Of a DNA stretch of 64,000 bases, positions 47,460 through 59,369 are shown piece after piece. The stretch's first letter is position 1; each line of letters opens with the position of its first letter. The DNA comes from Sthenelais limicola (Eukaryota; Annelida; Polychaeta; Phyllodocida; Sigalionidae): contig OW804094.1 of the NCBI GenBank assembly GCA_942159475.1, positions 21,985,323 to 22,049,322 on the forward strand. Reading direction: 5' to 3'. The notes beneath the pieces are model-generated. The model had not been told where the DNA came from and ran no database searches. It worked only from the letters and a program-made list of their open reading frames with translations. The position numbers and the translations under genes were made by a program.

Positions 47460-48207
47460 TTGCCTCGGTCCTACGGCTGCATGTACGTTCAGCTTCATTA
47501 ATCTAAATATTACATTGGTAACTGATTTATTGGGTTAATGACTACGATTTGATTTGATTTGATTTTAATACGTTTTTATTTATACTTTTCATACAGGTAC
47601 ATCTCCTGGATTTCTCCATAGTTTCCTCAGTAACCTGTGACACTCCCTATTTTGTACATTTTTTTTATTAATAATACATCATGTAGCTATAGCCTCCATG
47701 TTGTAAAAGTTTGACTAAATTTAACTAATGACATGCGGCCAAATAACTTTAAAAATGTTAAATCTTAAAACTGATATTTCGTGACATGTGTAATCATAAT
47801 TATATAATATTTGTATTTTATATCCTTTTTATTGGATCTCATGAGATTATAGATAGTTGCTTGTCTAAACTGAATCCAATTCTGAATAAAATTATTTAAA
47901 AAAATAATCTGGGTTAATGGGGGTTGTTGCATTGATGTATTTTATAATAATAAATACAAGTGAAATGTACGTTTGCTGCTGTAATCTACAGGTTGTTATG
48001 TAGATCTATAGATGCTGATTGTGCCGAGGTCGTACTGAGGACAATGCCGGTTAGATCAAGAGTTCACATACTCGCTAAAATCGATCAAGAGAAAAGTCCA
48101 TTCTGATGGTAATATAAGATAAAAGATCACCTAAATTATGACCGCTGGGTTTTAACACTGATTTAAGCTACTGGAGTAAAATTTCTCACGACTTGTCTAC
48201 GTATATT
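47460..48207. other. Unassigned intergenic stretch
   Basis: T-rich; a GATTTGATTTGATTTTAATA run with TTTTTATTTATACTTTTC looks like a minus-strand retroposon tail. Otherwise nothing. Confidence 0.35.
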
Positions 48208-48442
48208 GGGTCAAGTTTTCAGAAAATGTACAATTGGCCTTCACCAATCCTCTTAAATAACCCAAACCTAAGACAAAAAACTGGTTCAAAATACAGTACA
48301 ACACAACCAGACAGGTTTAGTGAATGAATACAAAACAGAATACACTTAGATATACTCAGTAATTATCATTTTTCACTCTAATTTAGCAGCATTTGGGAGA
48401 TGTGTAGAGCTGCCAATTGTACTTTTTCTGAAGATCTGACCC
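48208..48442 (-). mobile_element. MITE-A copy
   Basis: Left GGGTCAAGTTTTCAG, right GAAGATCTGACCC; flank duplication not clear (TATT / TTAT). Confidence 0.85.
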
Positions 48443-48563
48443 TTATAGAAGTTCTATAACTGTCAGATGTCTGAAATCATCAGTTTCGATCGACTATAAT
48501 CATTTTCAGGTTATCTGTATGGCATTACCTTTATTCAACTACATATTTATGCAGTAATACCTA

Positions 48564-48954
48564 TTTGTGATGTGTCACTAGACGCTAAAAATGGATTCTG
48601 AAATATCATCATATGTTTGAAAAGATGAGATCAGGCGGATTCTAATGGTGGTAAACATGACATCTAATGAGTACTTCTTTATATCTGTATGCATGAACAA
48701 CAAAGTTTGTGATATTTCTTGAGCGTCACTCACTAGTAACGTAGTTAAATATGTACTCACTAGGATAAACTCACATATGAATAGATATATATTCAATATA
48801 TAGTCTTGGAATATGATACATATTTATCTATGCTATACAGACAGTGCTAACCATCACAAATATGCAACTATATATCTGAGCAAGGGTTCCTGTGGGAAAA
48901 CAACATTTGAAAAATATCATCAATTTGTGACTCATTTTCCTTAAACACATCATA
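48564..48954 (+). mobile_element. Family E element, diverged
   Basis: TTTGTGATGTGTCACTAG to GTGACTCATTTTCCTTAAAC; interior TTTGAAAAGATGAGATCAGG conserved. Confidence 0.72.
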
Positions 48955-49282
48955 ATTGTCAAGACCAGTGCTCACGGGGTGAACCATGTTATTCTGCCCG
49001 GCGCTGTCTCTAGCTAATTAATAAAATTCGCCATAACAGAAATGTAGTTTAAAGAGTGATGATGATATTAATTAACCAACAAAAAACAAAATCAAAACGG
49101 CACCATTTGTTCGAGGTGATCTACGCTATTGACCCATTTTCAAGGAACCTTTTGAAATAAAACATCTTCAATTTGTTCGTAAAGAGGGCTTGATCATCAA
49201 TAATCCTAATATTTTCGTACAGGCTATTCCAAACCATGGGGATTTCGTGGCACAAAACAAAACGTTGACGTTACTCTCGCTC

Positions 49283-49406
49283 ATGACGTCACGCCCATTC
49301 GTGACGTCATACAGTCCATACCATCTTTTATTAGCCAATCAGCTATACGCTTGTCTAGTGCTTTAGCATAAAAAAACAATATGGCAGGTCATTGCAGAGA
49401 AACGAG
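49283..49406 (+). promoter_or_regulatory. Cryptic promoter or first exon: paired CRE sites, CCAAT box, ATG and donor
   Basis: Two full TGACGTCA sites (in 49283-49293 and 49300-49310) form an inverted repeat ATGACGTCACG / CGTGACGTCAT with a 6-nt spacer. Then come AGCCAATCAG at 49333, an A-rich GCATAAAAAAAC, and an ATG at 49381 opening MAGHCRETR before a donor (ACGAG then GTAAAT, exon end 49406). The order and spacing look like a CREB/NF-Y promoter with a first exon. No following exon is recognised, and it could be part of a transposon end. Confidence 0.3.
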
Positions 49407-50257
49407 GTAAATAAATAGTTTGTTTATGCGTTTTATTTTAAAATATGAGATCGTGGTATAAAAATAGGATGCAACTCGGTTAGTTTCTGACTTATCGTAT
49501 ACAATGCCCACTCGTTTTTTTTGACCAGAGATATCGTAGGCCTATACGGTAAGTCGGAAACCAACCTCGTTACATCCTTTCATAATATCACATCCGCAAA
49601 ATGATAAAAACATCATACATTAGCTCTATGCTAGATAGATACGTATATAAATACAACAAATTGCAGTAATAATCCTATTCGTCCCAAATTGGTGCAGTAG
49701 CATAGCCCCAAACCAAAATAATGCCATAAATAATGTTATGAATTCATAAAAAAACTCAATGTATTTAGTTGGTGTTTGTTGTTTGTTTGTATTAATAGTA
49801 TTTTGTTACATCGTACAATATTCTCAGTGTTGTAACGTATTTTATTCATTATTGGTACATCTAAATATTTCTATCGATTATTAACAGAGTTTGGTACAAT
49901 CCTACAATCATTTACTTATACAATATCATCTAAAACAGAACGATACAACACATAATCATTTCCGTTAATTTACTTCAATAATTAACAACAACAACAACAA
50001 CAAAATCCAGACAAATTATAAGAATTATATTTTCTCCTTACAATATACGATTTACTACAGTGCATTCAGTTAGTATTGTGCTAGTATTTTATTTCTATCT
50101 AAGGAAATAATTAAACAAAATAGGGGCCAATATATAGCTACGAATGCAGCTTTAACGTAGAAATGATAATCGGGTGTTGGACCAAACATTTCCCCACAAT
50201 TCACCCATCCCTTTATACGAGGAACCGATTACACCAGCAGTCCTCATCACGAGTAAA

Positions 50258-50580
50258 ATAATTTTTATACCTAATGGCACGATGGAGGTTTGTGATCGAT
50301 CGAGACGTTGGTTCAAATCGCACGACACCCCAAAGTGGTGGAGTGTGATTTGACCCAACGTCGAGATTGATTACAAAATAAACAGAGTGCTATTAGGTAT
50401 TTATTACAAACTAAATCAACAAGAGAATCGGATTTCAATAGTATTTGACCTTACTTTCCATCAATCTTGTGGATATTCGCCTCAAATAGCACATAGGTGC
50501 TATTTGACTTTTGAAATAGCACCCCTGAATAGCACCCCTGAAATCACATATATACGTATGTAATAATACATGGAAGAGCA
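50258..50580 (-). mobile_element. Family F element (short copy)
   Basis: ACCTAATGGCACGATGGAGG, the GACGTT / AACGTC inverted pair, TTCCATCAATCTTG, GGTGCTATTTGACTTTTGAA, repeated AATAGCACCCCTG, then CATATATACGTATGTAATAA. Reverse complement of the 26929 copy. Confidence 0.65.
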
Positions 50581-50716
50581 CACGTGTCAATCACCCTGTC
50601 CTAATAATATAAATAACTACACTCTTCAGACACACATTTTAAAAAGCTGAAAGAAGAACACATTTAGGTTTTTAATCTTGCTATGAAAAGTAACAAACGT
50701 GTTGGAGGTTTTCGCC

Positions 50717-50923
50717 CTGCACACACACAGCCGATTTGGCTCCCGATTCCCCCCCCCCCCCCCCCGATTTTGGTCTCCCGATGAATCCTATGACTTCATT
50801 TCCAATCCCTGTATTATGTTTTTGAAATAGCATAAACCAGGACTGGAAATTAAATCCTAGGATTCATCGGGAGGCCAAAATCGGGGGGCAATCGGGAGCC
50901 AAATCGGTTTTGTGTGGGCAGGG
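50717..50923. mobile_element. 207-bp long-TIR foldback element
   Basis: CCCTGCACACACACAGCCGA ... CGGTTTTGTGTGGGCAGGG. Arms of about 70 bp include CCGATTTGGCTCCCGATT and GATTTTGGTCTCCCGATGAA with a short loop. A C-run of 17 lies in the left arm only. Confidence 0.75.
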
Positions 50924-51414
50924 TCTTTCTCTGTCGAATGAAAGGGTCTTATACTTCTAAACTGATGTCTTATAATTTGAACCGGCTGCCTGATACACAA
51001 CTGCTAATTATTATTACCCGTACTAATGGTAATAATAGGTAATAGTAAATTTGATGTATAACTTTAATAATTCTCTGATAGGAAATTAGGAAATCTTTCG
51101 TTAACAATATTATCATTTATGACTGAGAATGGTATGTAAACTGAAGTATTCGCTAAAGAAGCAGCCTTCTTTCTTGTTATTCTTAATAGACCTAAACGAA
51201 TATATCTTAACTTTAGATATTAACTTCACTGATAAGAAAAATACGATTTGGGAAAGGCTTGTTCAAGCATTAGGTTAGTTATATTTTAGAACCTCATTTT
51301 AGAACTAAACAGGTTTTCTCACCTTATTCTTACAAAAGAAAGCACCTAAAAAATACAGTCCAATCAATAAATTTGTCGATTTGAAATTTGCACCTTTATT
51401 GTTCTTCAATAATC

Positions 51415-51612
51415 ACTCTAGGTCCAAACCCACAGATCAGATAAGAATGGTATGTCAGCCTACTTCGCTGATCGGTTTTCTCGCTTAGGAGTCGGCGTTT
51501 TAATGGGAATATATTAAATATAATGACATTTTGCAGTCTTAATAGAATTATAATGGCACTTAGCGGTATGAGGCGGCTTTCCCTTCGTTTGAAGGGACTT
51601 TGAGCCTAGACT
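51415..51612 (-). mobile_element. Family B element
   Basis: CACTCTAGGTCCAAACCCAC to GAGCCTAGACTG, with an extra ATATTAAAT in the interior. Confidence 0.78.
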
Positions 51613-51719
51613 GTAATGTTTTCGATGTCCGTTGGACTATGAAACATTTGTAAATGGGTTTGTAAATGTATTAGTTTTATTCTGATTAAACCCTTTTAAA
51701 ATCAACTCAAACATTTAAA

Positions 51720-51953
51720 GGGTCAGATTCTCAGAAAATGTACAATTGGCCGCTGTAGACATTTAGTAAATTCTGCTAAATTAGGCTGCAATTTGGTCAA
51801 TACTACGTAAATTCGAGTATATTTGGCATTGCATTGATTCTAGCAATCTGTTTGGTTAGGTTGAACTGTGTTTTGAACTTTATTGTCGTCTGAAATTTGG
51901 GTTATTTGAGAGGATTGGCGAAGTTGAATTGTACATTTTCTGAATATCTGACC
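51720..51953 (+). mobile_element. MITE-A copy
   Basis: Left tip with GATTCTCAG, right tip CTGAATATCTGACC; flanks not clearly duplicated. Confidence 0.86.
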
Positions 51954-52207
51954 TCTAAGTGAATGAATGACTGTGATATTGTCATGTCATGTTGTGAAAG
52001 GAATTCGTTAACTTATTCGAGAAGTCTGGCGATCTGTGTAGAAATTAAAGATTGCACCACCGACTGACAGTTCTCTGCACCTACAGCTAACTGCCCCCTG
52101 CCCCCGGCGACCCCTAGTGGCCCTTTATCGCGTATTATAATGCGGATAATGGAGTACAGGGTCCAGGACTGACAATGGTAGATAAACCCAGTGTATGTGG
52201 GGGAAGT

Positions 52208-52433
52208 GGGCAGAAATTGTACAATTCATCTTCACCAATCTTCTCAAATAACACAAATTTGAGATATAAATGAGGTTTAAAATACGGTTCAACATAATTG
52301 GACAGGTTTCCTGAATCAACCCAATACCAAATGTCCTCAGATATACCTAGTATTGATCATATTTCAGCATAATATAGCAGAATTGACTAAATGTGTAGAG
52401 CTGTCAATTGTATATTTTCTGACGATCTGACCC
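52208..52433 (-). mobile_element. MITE-A copy, left tip degraded
   Basis: GGGCAGAAATTGTACAATTC on the left; right tip GACGATCTGACCC. Confidence 0.78.
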
Positions 52434-52666
52434 ATGTACAGTCTTTTGTGTGAGCCAACTCTACTCTACAGATTATAGACTCCGTCTAATATAGCCGCAT
52501 AGTGCGAGAATAACCACATAGAAGTTATTGTAATATCCAAGAATAATTGTTACGTAACCGTTTGTTATGTACAGACAGTCATTAGTACAGCATTTCCTTG
52601 AAATTATTGCCCAATGTTGGACTATCACGATAATGTCATGAAATTCAGCACATGATATATTTATTG

Positions 52667-52988
52667 GGCCAAAAAAAAATAGGTGTGTTTCCGATTTACC
52701 CCCCCCCCCCCCCCCTACCTAGAAAAAAACCTTACCCTACCTAAAAAAATGTTTACCATACCTGATTTTTCCCCCATCATATCTTAGTTTTTTTTGGATT
52801 TTTTGACAAAAAAGCTTATAAAAGCAGGAAAACAGGTTTTCCTAACCCTAAACGGTCAAAAAGCCCATTTCCCATGTTCAAAACAACTATTGTTATGAAA
52901 AAGACATTTTTCTCAGTTCCTGGGAGGTGTTTTCCAAACAAAAAAAATTAACAAAAAAAAAAAATTACCACCTATTTTTGTTTTGGCC
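52667..52988. mobile_element. Family N element (GGCCAAAA ends)
   Basis: GGCCAAAAAAAAATAGGTGT then TTTCCGATTTACC; right end ACCACCTATTTTTGTTTTGG then CC. Inner tracts are C-rich and TTTTTT-rich. Confidence 0.6.
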
Positions 52989-53280
52989 TTGTTATGAATT
53001 CCTTGTACAAAACTATAATACAAGATAAGAAACAAAGGCCATTAGATTAAATCTGTAACTTTGTACATTGAAGAAGTTGAAGTTGAAGAATCCCTTCAAC
53101 CAAAGAAACTAAAGTTGAGAAAACGCTGCATTCCCAGTTAAACCACTTCTGTTAAAGCTGTATTTCCAGTTAAACCACTTCTTTTAAAGCTGCATTCCCA
53201 GTTAAATCACTTCTGTTAAAGCTGTATTCCCAGTTAAACCACTTCTGTTAAAGCTGTATTCCCAGTTAAATCACTTCTGT

Positions 53281-53447
53281 TTTTTTTTGTTTTTTTTATT
53301 AGGAGTGTTTATCAGTCAATATACATAAATAACAATGTGGTACAAACATAAAGACAATCAAATAGATAAAGCAGATAGTATACTGAACCAGTAGGAACTA
53401 GCCTCAGTCTTAGTCTAGCTAAGTCTGGAAAGTTATGTTAAGTCTGT
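53281..53447 (-). mobile_element. Retroposon 3' tail in the 32-bp satellite
   Basis: The T-rich left edge (minus-strand poly-A with AATAAAAAAAACAAAAAAAA) and a GTACCACATTGTTATTTATG body resemble the 56752 copy but are diverged. Confidence 0.55.
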
Positions 53448-53574
53448 TAAAGCCTGTTAAAGCTGTATTCCCAGCTAAACCACTTCTGTTAAAGCTGCAT
53501 TCTCAGTTAAACCACTTCTGTTAAAGCTGCATTCCCAGATAAATCACTTCTGTTAAAGCTGCATTCTCAGTTAA

Positions 53575-55280
53575 GGGGTCATTCAAAAATTACGTAACAC
53601 CAGAGGGGGTGGGTGGGGGTCAGCCCCTGTGTTACAGGGTGTTATAGGGGGGTGGGGGGGTATCATCCAAAGTGTTACATAACAAAATGATCTATGTAAC
53701 TATTTTTTACTCGTAGAACTGATATAAAGAATATTTGACCCTTTGCACACTGATTTAAGGGATCTAATTATACTAAAATTGAATAGATTTATATCAAACC
53801 AGTTGATTGAAATGTAACATGTTTAGTACATCTGAAAATGCCAACATGAACAGTGACAGTCAGCTCTGCGACAAAAAAATGAGTATCTCAGAATGTATCG
53901 AGCACCGTATCTATCATACTAGTATCCAAGAGCATAGCACAAATAAGACTAAGAATACAAATTAGACTAGATAGCAAAAATGATACTCAGTTGGAAAATC
54001 AGTATTCATATACAAGTACACATCAGTATTTTATAGCGTAATGTTCTTCACTCTTAACTCACATCTGTTCTTCACTATTCACTCTTAACTTTTATAACAT
54101 ACTCAAATAAAGTCAAATAACTTACTAGATAACTGATTTGAACAGAGGTACTATACAACAAATCATGAATCTTGGTTTAAAGTCTAGGCCCTTTACATGA
54201 ACACAATACTTTTACTTTTTGCTGTCTTCACACCAAACTGAATGCCTGGCTCCTACTGGTAGGATAGGCATACCGCCTTTAACCACCACGTCTTTGGGGA
54301 CCTCAAGTCCATCCATGTCTATGTCCTCTTGATCATGCAATTTGAATACTTCGGTTTCCATGTATTGCAACACACACATCAACTCCCTCTGCCTTTTCGC
54401 AGCTAAACGTTGAGAATGAACACATTTAGTTGGCACAATCGTTGATGCTGACTTGGAAGTACAACATTTTGCATTTTGCATACGTTTTGAAGCTTAGGGC
54501 AGGCATAATCATACGGTAGCCCTTTGGGAAAACTTTTCAGAGAACATGCAGGGAGAACATTTTTGTCAAGAGCCAGGTTGACAAAAAGAGATGGAAAGGT
54601 TGCATGTGGATCCTCTAAAGAGCAACAAAGGCCATCTTTTGTCTGTGCAAGGGGAAGAGGAGGTGGTATGAGTCTGTTCCTGATCAGGGAAAAGTAAGAA
54701 CTTCTTGGCTGACTACAACAGCCCCTGTCAGAGCATTTTTACGATCTGTAAGAAGTATTGATCATATTGATCATATCAAGGATTGACATGCTGATCATAC
54801 CAGAGCTGACTCCTTTTGATAATTTCAGGAACATGTTCTTCTAGTTCAATATACTCCGCTATTGTTGGATGCCCATCAATCACTGTTCCTGACCATATGT
54901 CTGCTAAAACTTGCCCAGCATGAGCAAAATTCTTCTGCTCAAGTTTATCATCAAGAGTTTCACCACTGTTGTTTAAACTGGCAGATCAGACATTCATCCC
55001 AACCATGACAAAATAGAGTGTGATATCTAGTCATAACTTTTATCAGGTTCCAATAAAACCATAACCATTTATTTCATAAGTATAAATTCATTAAATTGAT
55101 GCAGAAACATTTATCTGACTGGGATTTTCAATTGCCATGGGAAGGGGGGGGGGGGGTCAATCTAGTGTTATGTAACACCAAGGGGGTGTATGATGAAGTG
55201 TTATGCAGCGTTACGGAGGGGGGGGGGGGTGGGGGTCAATTTTGGTCAAAAAAAGCGTTACATAATTTTTGAATGACCCC
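53575..55280 (-). mobile_element. 1.7-kb TIR transposon, TAA duplication (PIF/Harbinger-like target)
   Basis: Ends GGGGTCATTCAAAAATTACG and the inverse (TAATTTTTGAATGACCCC), with subterminal G-rich blocks and repeated GTTAC motifs on both sides. TAA is duplicated at 53572-53574 and 55281-55283, and removing the element restores an intact satellite unit (CAGTTAAATCAC). A 3-bp TWA target is the habit of PIF/Harbinger elements. The only coding content seen is the frame-broken remnant at 54212-54756. Confidence 0.85.
54212..54756 (-). pseudogene. Frame-broken transposon protein remnant, family unknown
   Basis: Two open minus-strand frames overlap. The first (about 54756 to 54402, 118 codons, no ATG) includes SLEDPHATFPSLFVN and CSLKSFPKGLPYDYAC. 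The second (54481 to 54212, 89 codons from an ATG) includes RLAAKRQRELMCVLQYMETE and an acidic HDQEDIDMDG stretch. Composition looks like real protein and continuity switches frame near 54470-54500, so this is probably one gene broken by a frameshift or a lost intron. No DDE triad or DNA-binding motif could be recognised. It sits inside the 1.7-kb TIR element, suggesting an element-encoded or captured protein. Confidence 0.5.
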
Positions 55281-56751
55281 TAAATCACTTCTGTTAAAGC
55301 TGCATTCCCAGCTAAACCACTTCTGTTAAAGCTGCATTCCCAGTTAAATCACTTCTGTTAAAGCTGCATTCCCAGCTAAACCACTTCTATTAAAGCTGCA
55401 TTCCCAGTTAAATCACTTCTGTTGAAGCTGTATTCCCAGCTAAACCACTTCTGTTAAAGCTGTATTCCCAGCTAAACCACTTCTGTTAAAGCTGCATTCC
55501 CAGCTAAACCACTTCTGTTAAAGCTGTATTCCCAGCTAAACCACTTCTGTTAAAGCTGTATTCCCAGTTAAACCACTTCTGTTAAAGCTGCATTCCCAGT
55601 TAAACCACTTCTGTTAAAGCTGCATTCCCAGTTAAACCACTTCTGTTAAAGCTGTATTCCCAGTTAAACCACTTCTGATAAAGCTGCATTCCCAGTTAAA
55701 TCACTTCTGTTAAAGCTGCATTCCCAGTTAAACCACTTCTGTTAAAGCTGCATTCCCAGTTAAACCACTTCTGTTAAAGCTGTATTCCCAGTTAAACCAC
55801 ATCTGTTAAAGCTGCATTCCCAGTTAAACCACATCTTTTAAAGCTGCATTCCCAGTTAAATCACTTCTGTTAAAGCTGCATTCCCAGTTAAATCACTTCT
55901 GTTAAAGCTGCATTCCCAGTTAAATCACTTGTGTTAAAGCTGCATTCCCAGTTAAACCACTTCTGTTAAAGCTGTATTCCCAGCTAAACCACTTCTGTTA
56001 AAGCTGCATTCCCAGTTAAACCAGTTCTGTTAAAGCTGTATTCCCAGCTAAACCACTTCTGTTAAAGCTGCATTTCCAGTTAAACACTTCTGTTAAAGCT
56101 GTATTCCCAGTTAAATCACTTCTGTTAAAGCTGCATTCCCAGTTAAATCACTTCTGTTAAAGCTGCATTTCCAGCTAAATCACTTCTGTTAAAGTTTCAT
56201 TCCCAGCTATATCACTTCTGTTAAAGCTGCATTCCCAGTTAAATCACTTCTGTTAAAGCTGTATTCCCAGTTAAACCACTTCTGTTAAAGCTGTATTCCC
56301 AGCTAAACCACTTCTGTTAAAGCTGTATTCCCAGTTAAATCACTTCTGTTAAAGCTGTATTCCCAGTTAAATCACTTCTGTTAAAGCTGTATTCCCAGTT
56401 AAATCACTTCTGTTAAAGCTACATTCCCAGTTAAACCACTTCTGTTAAAGCTGTATTCCCAGTTAAATCATTTCTGTTAAAGCTGCATTCCCAGCTTAAT
56501 CACTTCTGTTAAAGCTGCATTCCCAGTTAAACCACTTCTGTTAAAGCTGTATTCCCAGTTAAACCACTTCTGTTAAAGCTGCATTCCCAGTTAAACCACT
56601 TCTGTTAAAGCTGTATTCCCAGTTAAACCACTTCTGTTAAAGCTGCATTCTCAGTTAAACCACTTCTGTTAAAGCTGTATTCCCAGTTAAACCACTTCTG
56701 TTAAAGCTGCATTCCCAGTTAAACCACTTCTGTTAAAGCTGCATTCCCAGT

Positions 56752-56934
56752 ATTTGTATTTAAAGATTTTTATTCAGTCAAAAACATTGTGCAACGAGGG
56801 TACATTGTTCTCAGAGTTTGCTGATTCTAAATTACCAATTCAAATAAATAATACAAGGGAAGATGTTATTCAACCAAAAAAGTTATACACTTACTTATTT
56901 AAAGGTGAAGTTGTTATTTCACGCATAACGTAAT
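56752..56934 (-). mobile_element. Retroposon 3' tail (GACTGAATAAAAA family)
   Basis: On the minus strand it ends ATCAGCAAACTCTGAGAACA then AATGTTTTTGACTGAATAAA. The plus-strand copy at 41960-42050 shares ATCAGCAAACTCTGAGAA and TTTGACTGAATAAAAA. It inserted into the 32-bp satellite. Confidence 0.7.
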
Positions 56935-57676
56935 GTTAAACCACTTCTGTTAAAGCTGCATTCCCAGTTAAACCACTTCTGTTAAAGCTGCATTCCCAGT
57001 TAAACCACTTCTGTTAAAGCTGCATTCCCAGTTAAATCACTTCTGTTAAAGCTGCATTCCCAGCTAAACCACTTCTGTTAAAGCTGCATTCCCAGTTAAA
57101 CCACTTCTGTTAAAGCTGCACTCCCAGTTAAACCACTTCTGTTAAAGCTGCATTCCCAGTTAAATCACATCTGTTAAAGCTGCATTCCCAGTTAAACCAC
57201 TTCTGTTAAAGCTGCATTCCCAGTTAAACCATTTCTGTTAAAGCTGCATTCCCAGTTAAACCACTTCTGTTAAAGCTGTATTCCCAGTTAAACCACTTCT
57301 GTTAAAGCTGTATTCCCAGTTAAACCACTTCTGTTAAAGCTGCATTCCCAGTAAAATCATTTCTGTTAAAGCTTTATTCCCAGTTAAATCATTTCTGTTA
57401 AAGCTGCATTCCCAGTAAAATCATTTCTGTTAAAGCTTTATTCCCAGTTAAATCATTTCTGTTAAAGCTGTATTTCCAGTTAAATCACTTCTATTAAAGC
57501 TGCATTCCCAGTTAAACCACTTCTGTTAAAGCTGCATTCCCAGCTAAACCACTTCTGTTAAAGCTGTATTCCCAGTTAAATCACTTCTATTAAAGCTGCA
57601 TTCCCAGCCTAATCACACCTGTTAAAGCTGCATTCCTAGCAAAATATACTTCTGTTGAAGAAAGCTGCATTCCCAG

Positions 57677-58816
57677 CAACATTGACCAAATTATTTTTAA
57701 TTCAATTTTATTATCAATTAGTTCTTATTAGCCCTGTAGAATGGAAGATTTGATTACTAAAAATAAAATTCCATGAATTCATGGCCTCTGGGCCCTAGGA
57801 ACATCTTAAAGAACAAGTTCTTGTACAACAGGTCACAGAAGCTTCTTAATCATGAGGACCCTCCCTTTTGTGACGCGTCACAGGGAAGTGATTCATAGTG
57901 ATTCGTAGTAGAACTTTCTGATACCAATATACTTTAAAAGATGGAACTTGGCTGATTTCATAGATGTTAATCTTTAACATGTCTAATAAGTACCTTTTGA
58001 TCTTTGTATGTTTGAAAAAATAATTATTGACATTAAATGTTCAGTCTTGGCATTTGGTACATGTACTGATTTAGCTAAAACCATTTAACACTCCAAGAAT
58101 CAATACATTCTCACAAAGATTTCTTGCATGGGAAACATTAGAAAAGATTAGATCAAGATTTATATCTCCACTCAGCAATTTTCGGACATTAGTTGAAGTT
58201 ATACAAACATAAACGGAAATCCTTCAGAAATTGGTTGAAGGGGATGCTTGCTAACAGAACAAAAAAGGTAGAAATCTAAGAGGATTTTAAGAAAGTAAGA
58301 AAATAGGAGTTCTAATCAAAAGGGAGTTTCAAATATGGGAAGTCATAAGGTTTTTAATTTTATGAAAATTTAGTATGTAGAAGCCCAGATGGCAAGATAC
58401 GAAAATAACGTAGTTTAAAAAACACATCATTGACATTTTAGATGGGTTAGATTTGACGTTTATTATAAATCTGTACTTTATGTAAGTTTGTGGGGAGGAG
58501 AGTTGCGGTATTTTGAAACTTGATGCTTAATTGGATATTTTTGGAGGTGTTCTATTGAAGTTCTTTCCTAACTGTGGTAATTTGGTTGAACCATAAGTAA
58601 CGAATAACTTCTCCTGTTAAGTTAGTAGATTTCTTGTTGTATAGTGATTACATTTTTTAAAAAAAGAAATTAAAAAAAAGATATTAGTAATTTGTTGTCA
58701 GGCAATGCACGAAAACATCGACCACATCGACATGCGTCTTTATCATAGTGATTAAATGTATAGCCTTTGTTTGTAATAAAAAAAATTGAACTATGCTATG
58801 AAACGACATCATCACC
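57677..58816. other. Unassigned stretch between satellites
   Basis: AT-rich with no repeat boundary or exon recognised. Confidence 0.4.
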
Positions 58817-59112
58817 GAGTGCTTCCATCTACATCAGACTACGTCTAACAGTGTACCGCCAGATCTACATCAGCCTACGTCTAACAGTGTGGCGCCGGAT
58901 CTACATCAGACTACGTCTAACAGTGTGGCGCCGGATCTACATCAGACTACTTCTCACAGTGTACCGCCAGATCTACATCAAACTACGTCTAACAGTGTAG
59001 GGCCAGATATACATCATACTACGTCTAACAGTGTAGCGCCGGATCTACATCACACTACGTCTAGCAGTGTAGCGCCGGATCTACATCAGACTACGTCTAA
59101 CAGTGTGACGGC
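58817..59112. repeat. 36-bp minisatellite, about 8 units, beside the 59.2-kb promoter
   Basis: Unit of the form GTGTAGCGCCGGATCTACAT plus CAGACTACGTCTAACA, with ACATCA recurring every 36 bp at 58831, 58867, 58903, 58939, 58975, 59011, 59047 and 59083. Because 36 is a multiple of three, plus-strand frames stay open and give 12-residue repeats such as SVAPDLHQTTSN. No start or splice signal ties this to a protein, so I treat it as non-coding. Confidence 0.85.
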
Positions 59113-59187
59113 GGATCCACGGCGCAACCAGTGGATCCTCTACCAGTAGCAGCCGATCCCTTATCAGCGTCCCCCAAGCGTTGGTAG

Positions 59188-59193
59188 TATAAA
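59188..59193 (+). promoter_or_regulatory. TATA box of secreted-protein gene
   Basis: TATAAA followed by GGGGC, a canonical TATA context, 55 bp before a well-placed ATG. A start site about 30 bp downstream would lie near 59218-59222 and give a leader of roughly 30 nt. Confidence 0.65.
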
Positions 59194-59247
59194 GGGGCTG
59201 GTAGAGGTGGGAGCGGACAGAACCAGGGAACTACTATAGCAGTCAGC

Positions 59248-59299
59248 ATGGCGCTGGTACAACTACTGCTATTGGCCCTACTGGGCTCAGCACTAGCAG
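59248..59299 (+). CDS. Signal-peptide exon of an unidentified secreted protein (first exon, partial)
   Basis: ATG GCG in good context (GTCAGCATGG) opens MALVQLLLLALLGSALA, a textbook signal peptide: short n-region, Leu-rich h-region, and G-S-A-L-A with an AxA-type cleavage site. The frame meets a GT donor (GCAG then GTAGGC, exon end 59299) in phase 1, the common arrangement for secreted modular proteins. A TATA box lies 55 bp upstream, fitting a regulated or strongly expressed gene. The mature protein is unknown because the following exons are not visible with certainty. A 36-bp minisatellite ends about 80 bp before the TATA box. Confidence 0.65.
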
Positions 59300-59369
59300 G
59301 TAGGCAACAGTCATTATTAATCATTTATTATTATTTTATTTATTAGATGGTAGCGGTGAGGAAAATCAC

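Larger units (their letters stand above)
53123..57676. repeat. 32-bp minisatellite, about 78 units, three interruptions
   Basis: Unit CACTTCTGTTAAAGCTGCAT plus TCCCAGTTAAAC, very homogeneous. Blocks lie at 53123-53280, 53448-53574, 55281-56751 and 56935-57676. They are interrupted by a retroposon tail (53281-53447), a 1.7-kb TIR element (53575-55280) and another retroposon tail (56752-56934). Confidence 0.95.

Noticed and set aside
58767..59149. 12-residue repeat protein SVAPDLHQTTSN
   Set aside because: Open frames follow from a 36-bp repeat unit; no splice or start evidence.
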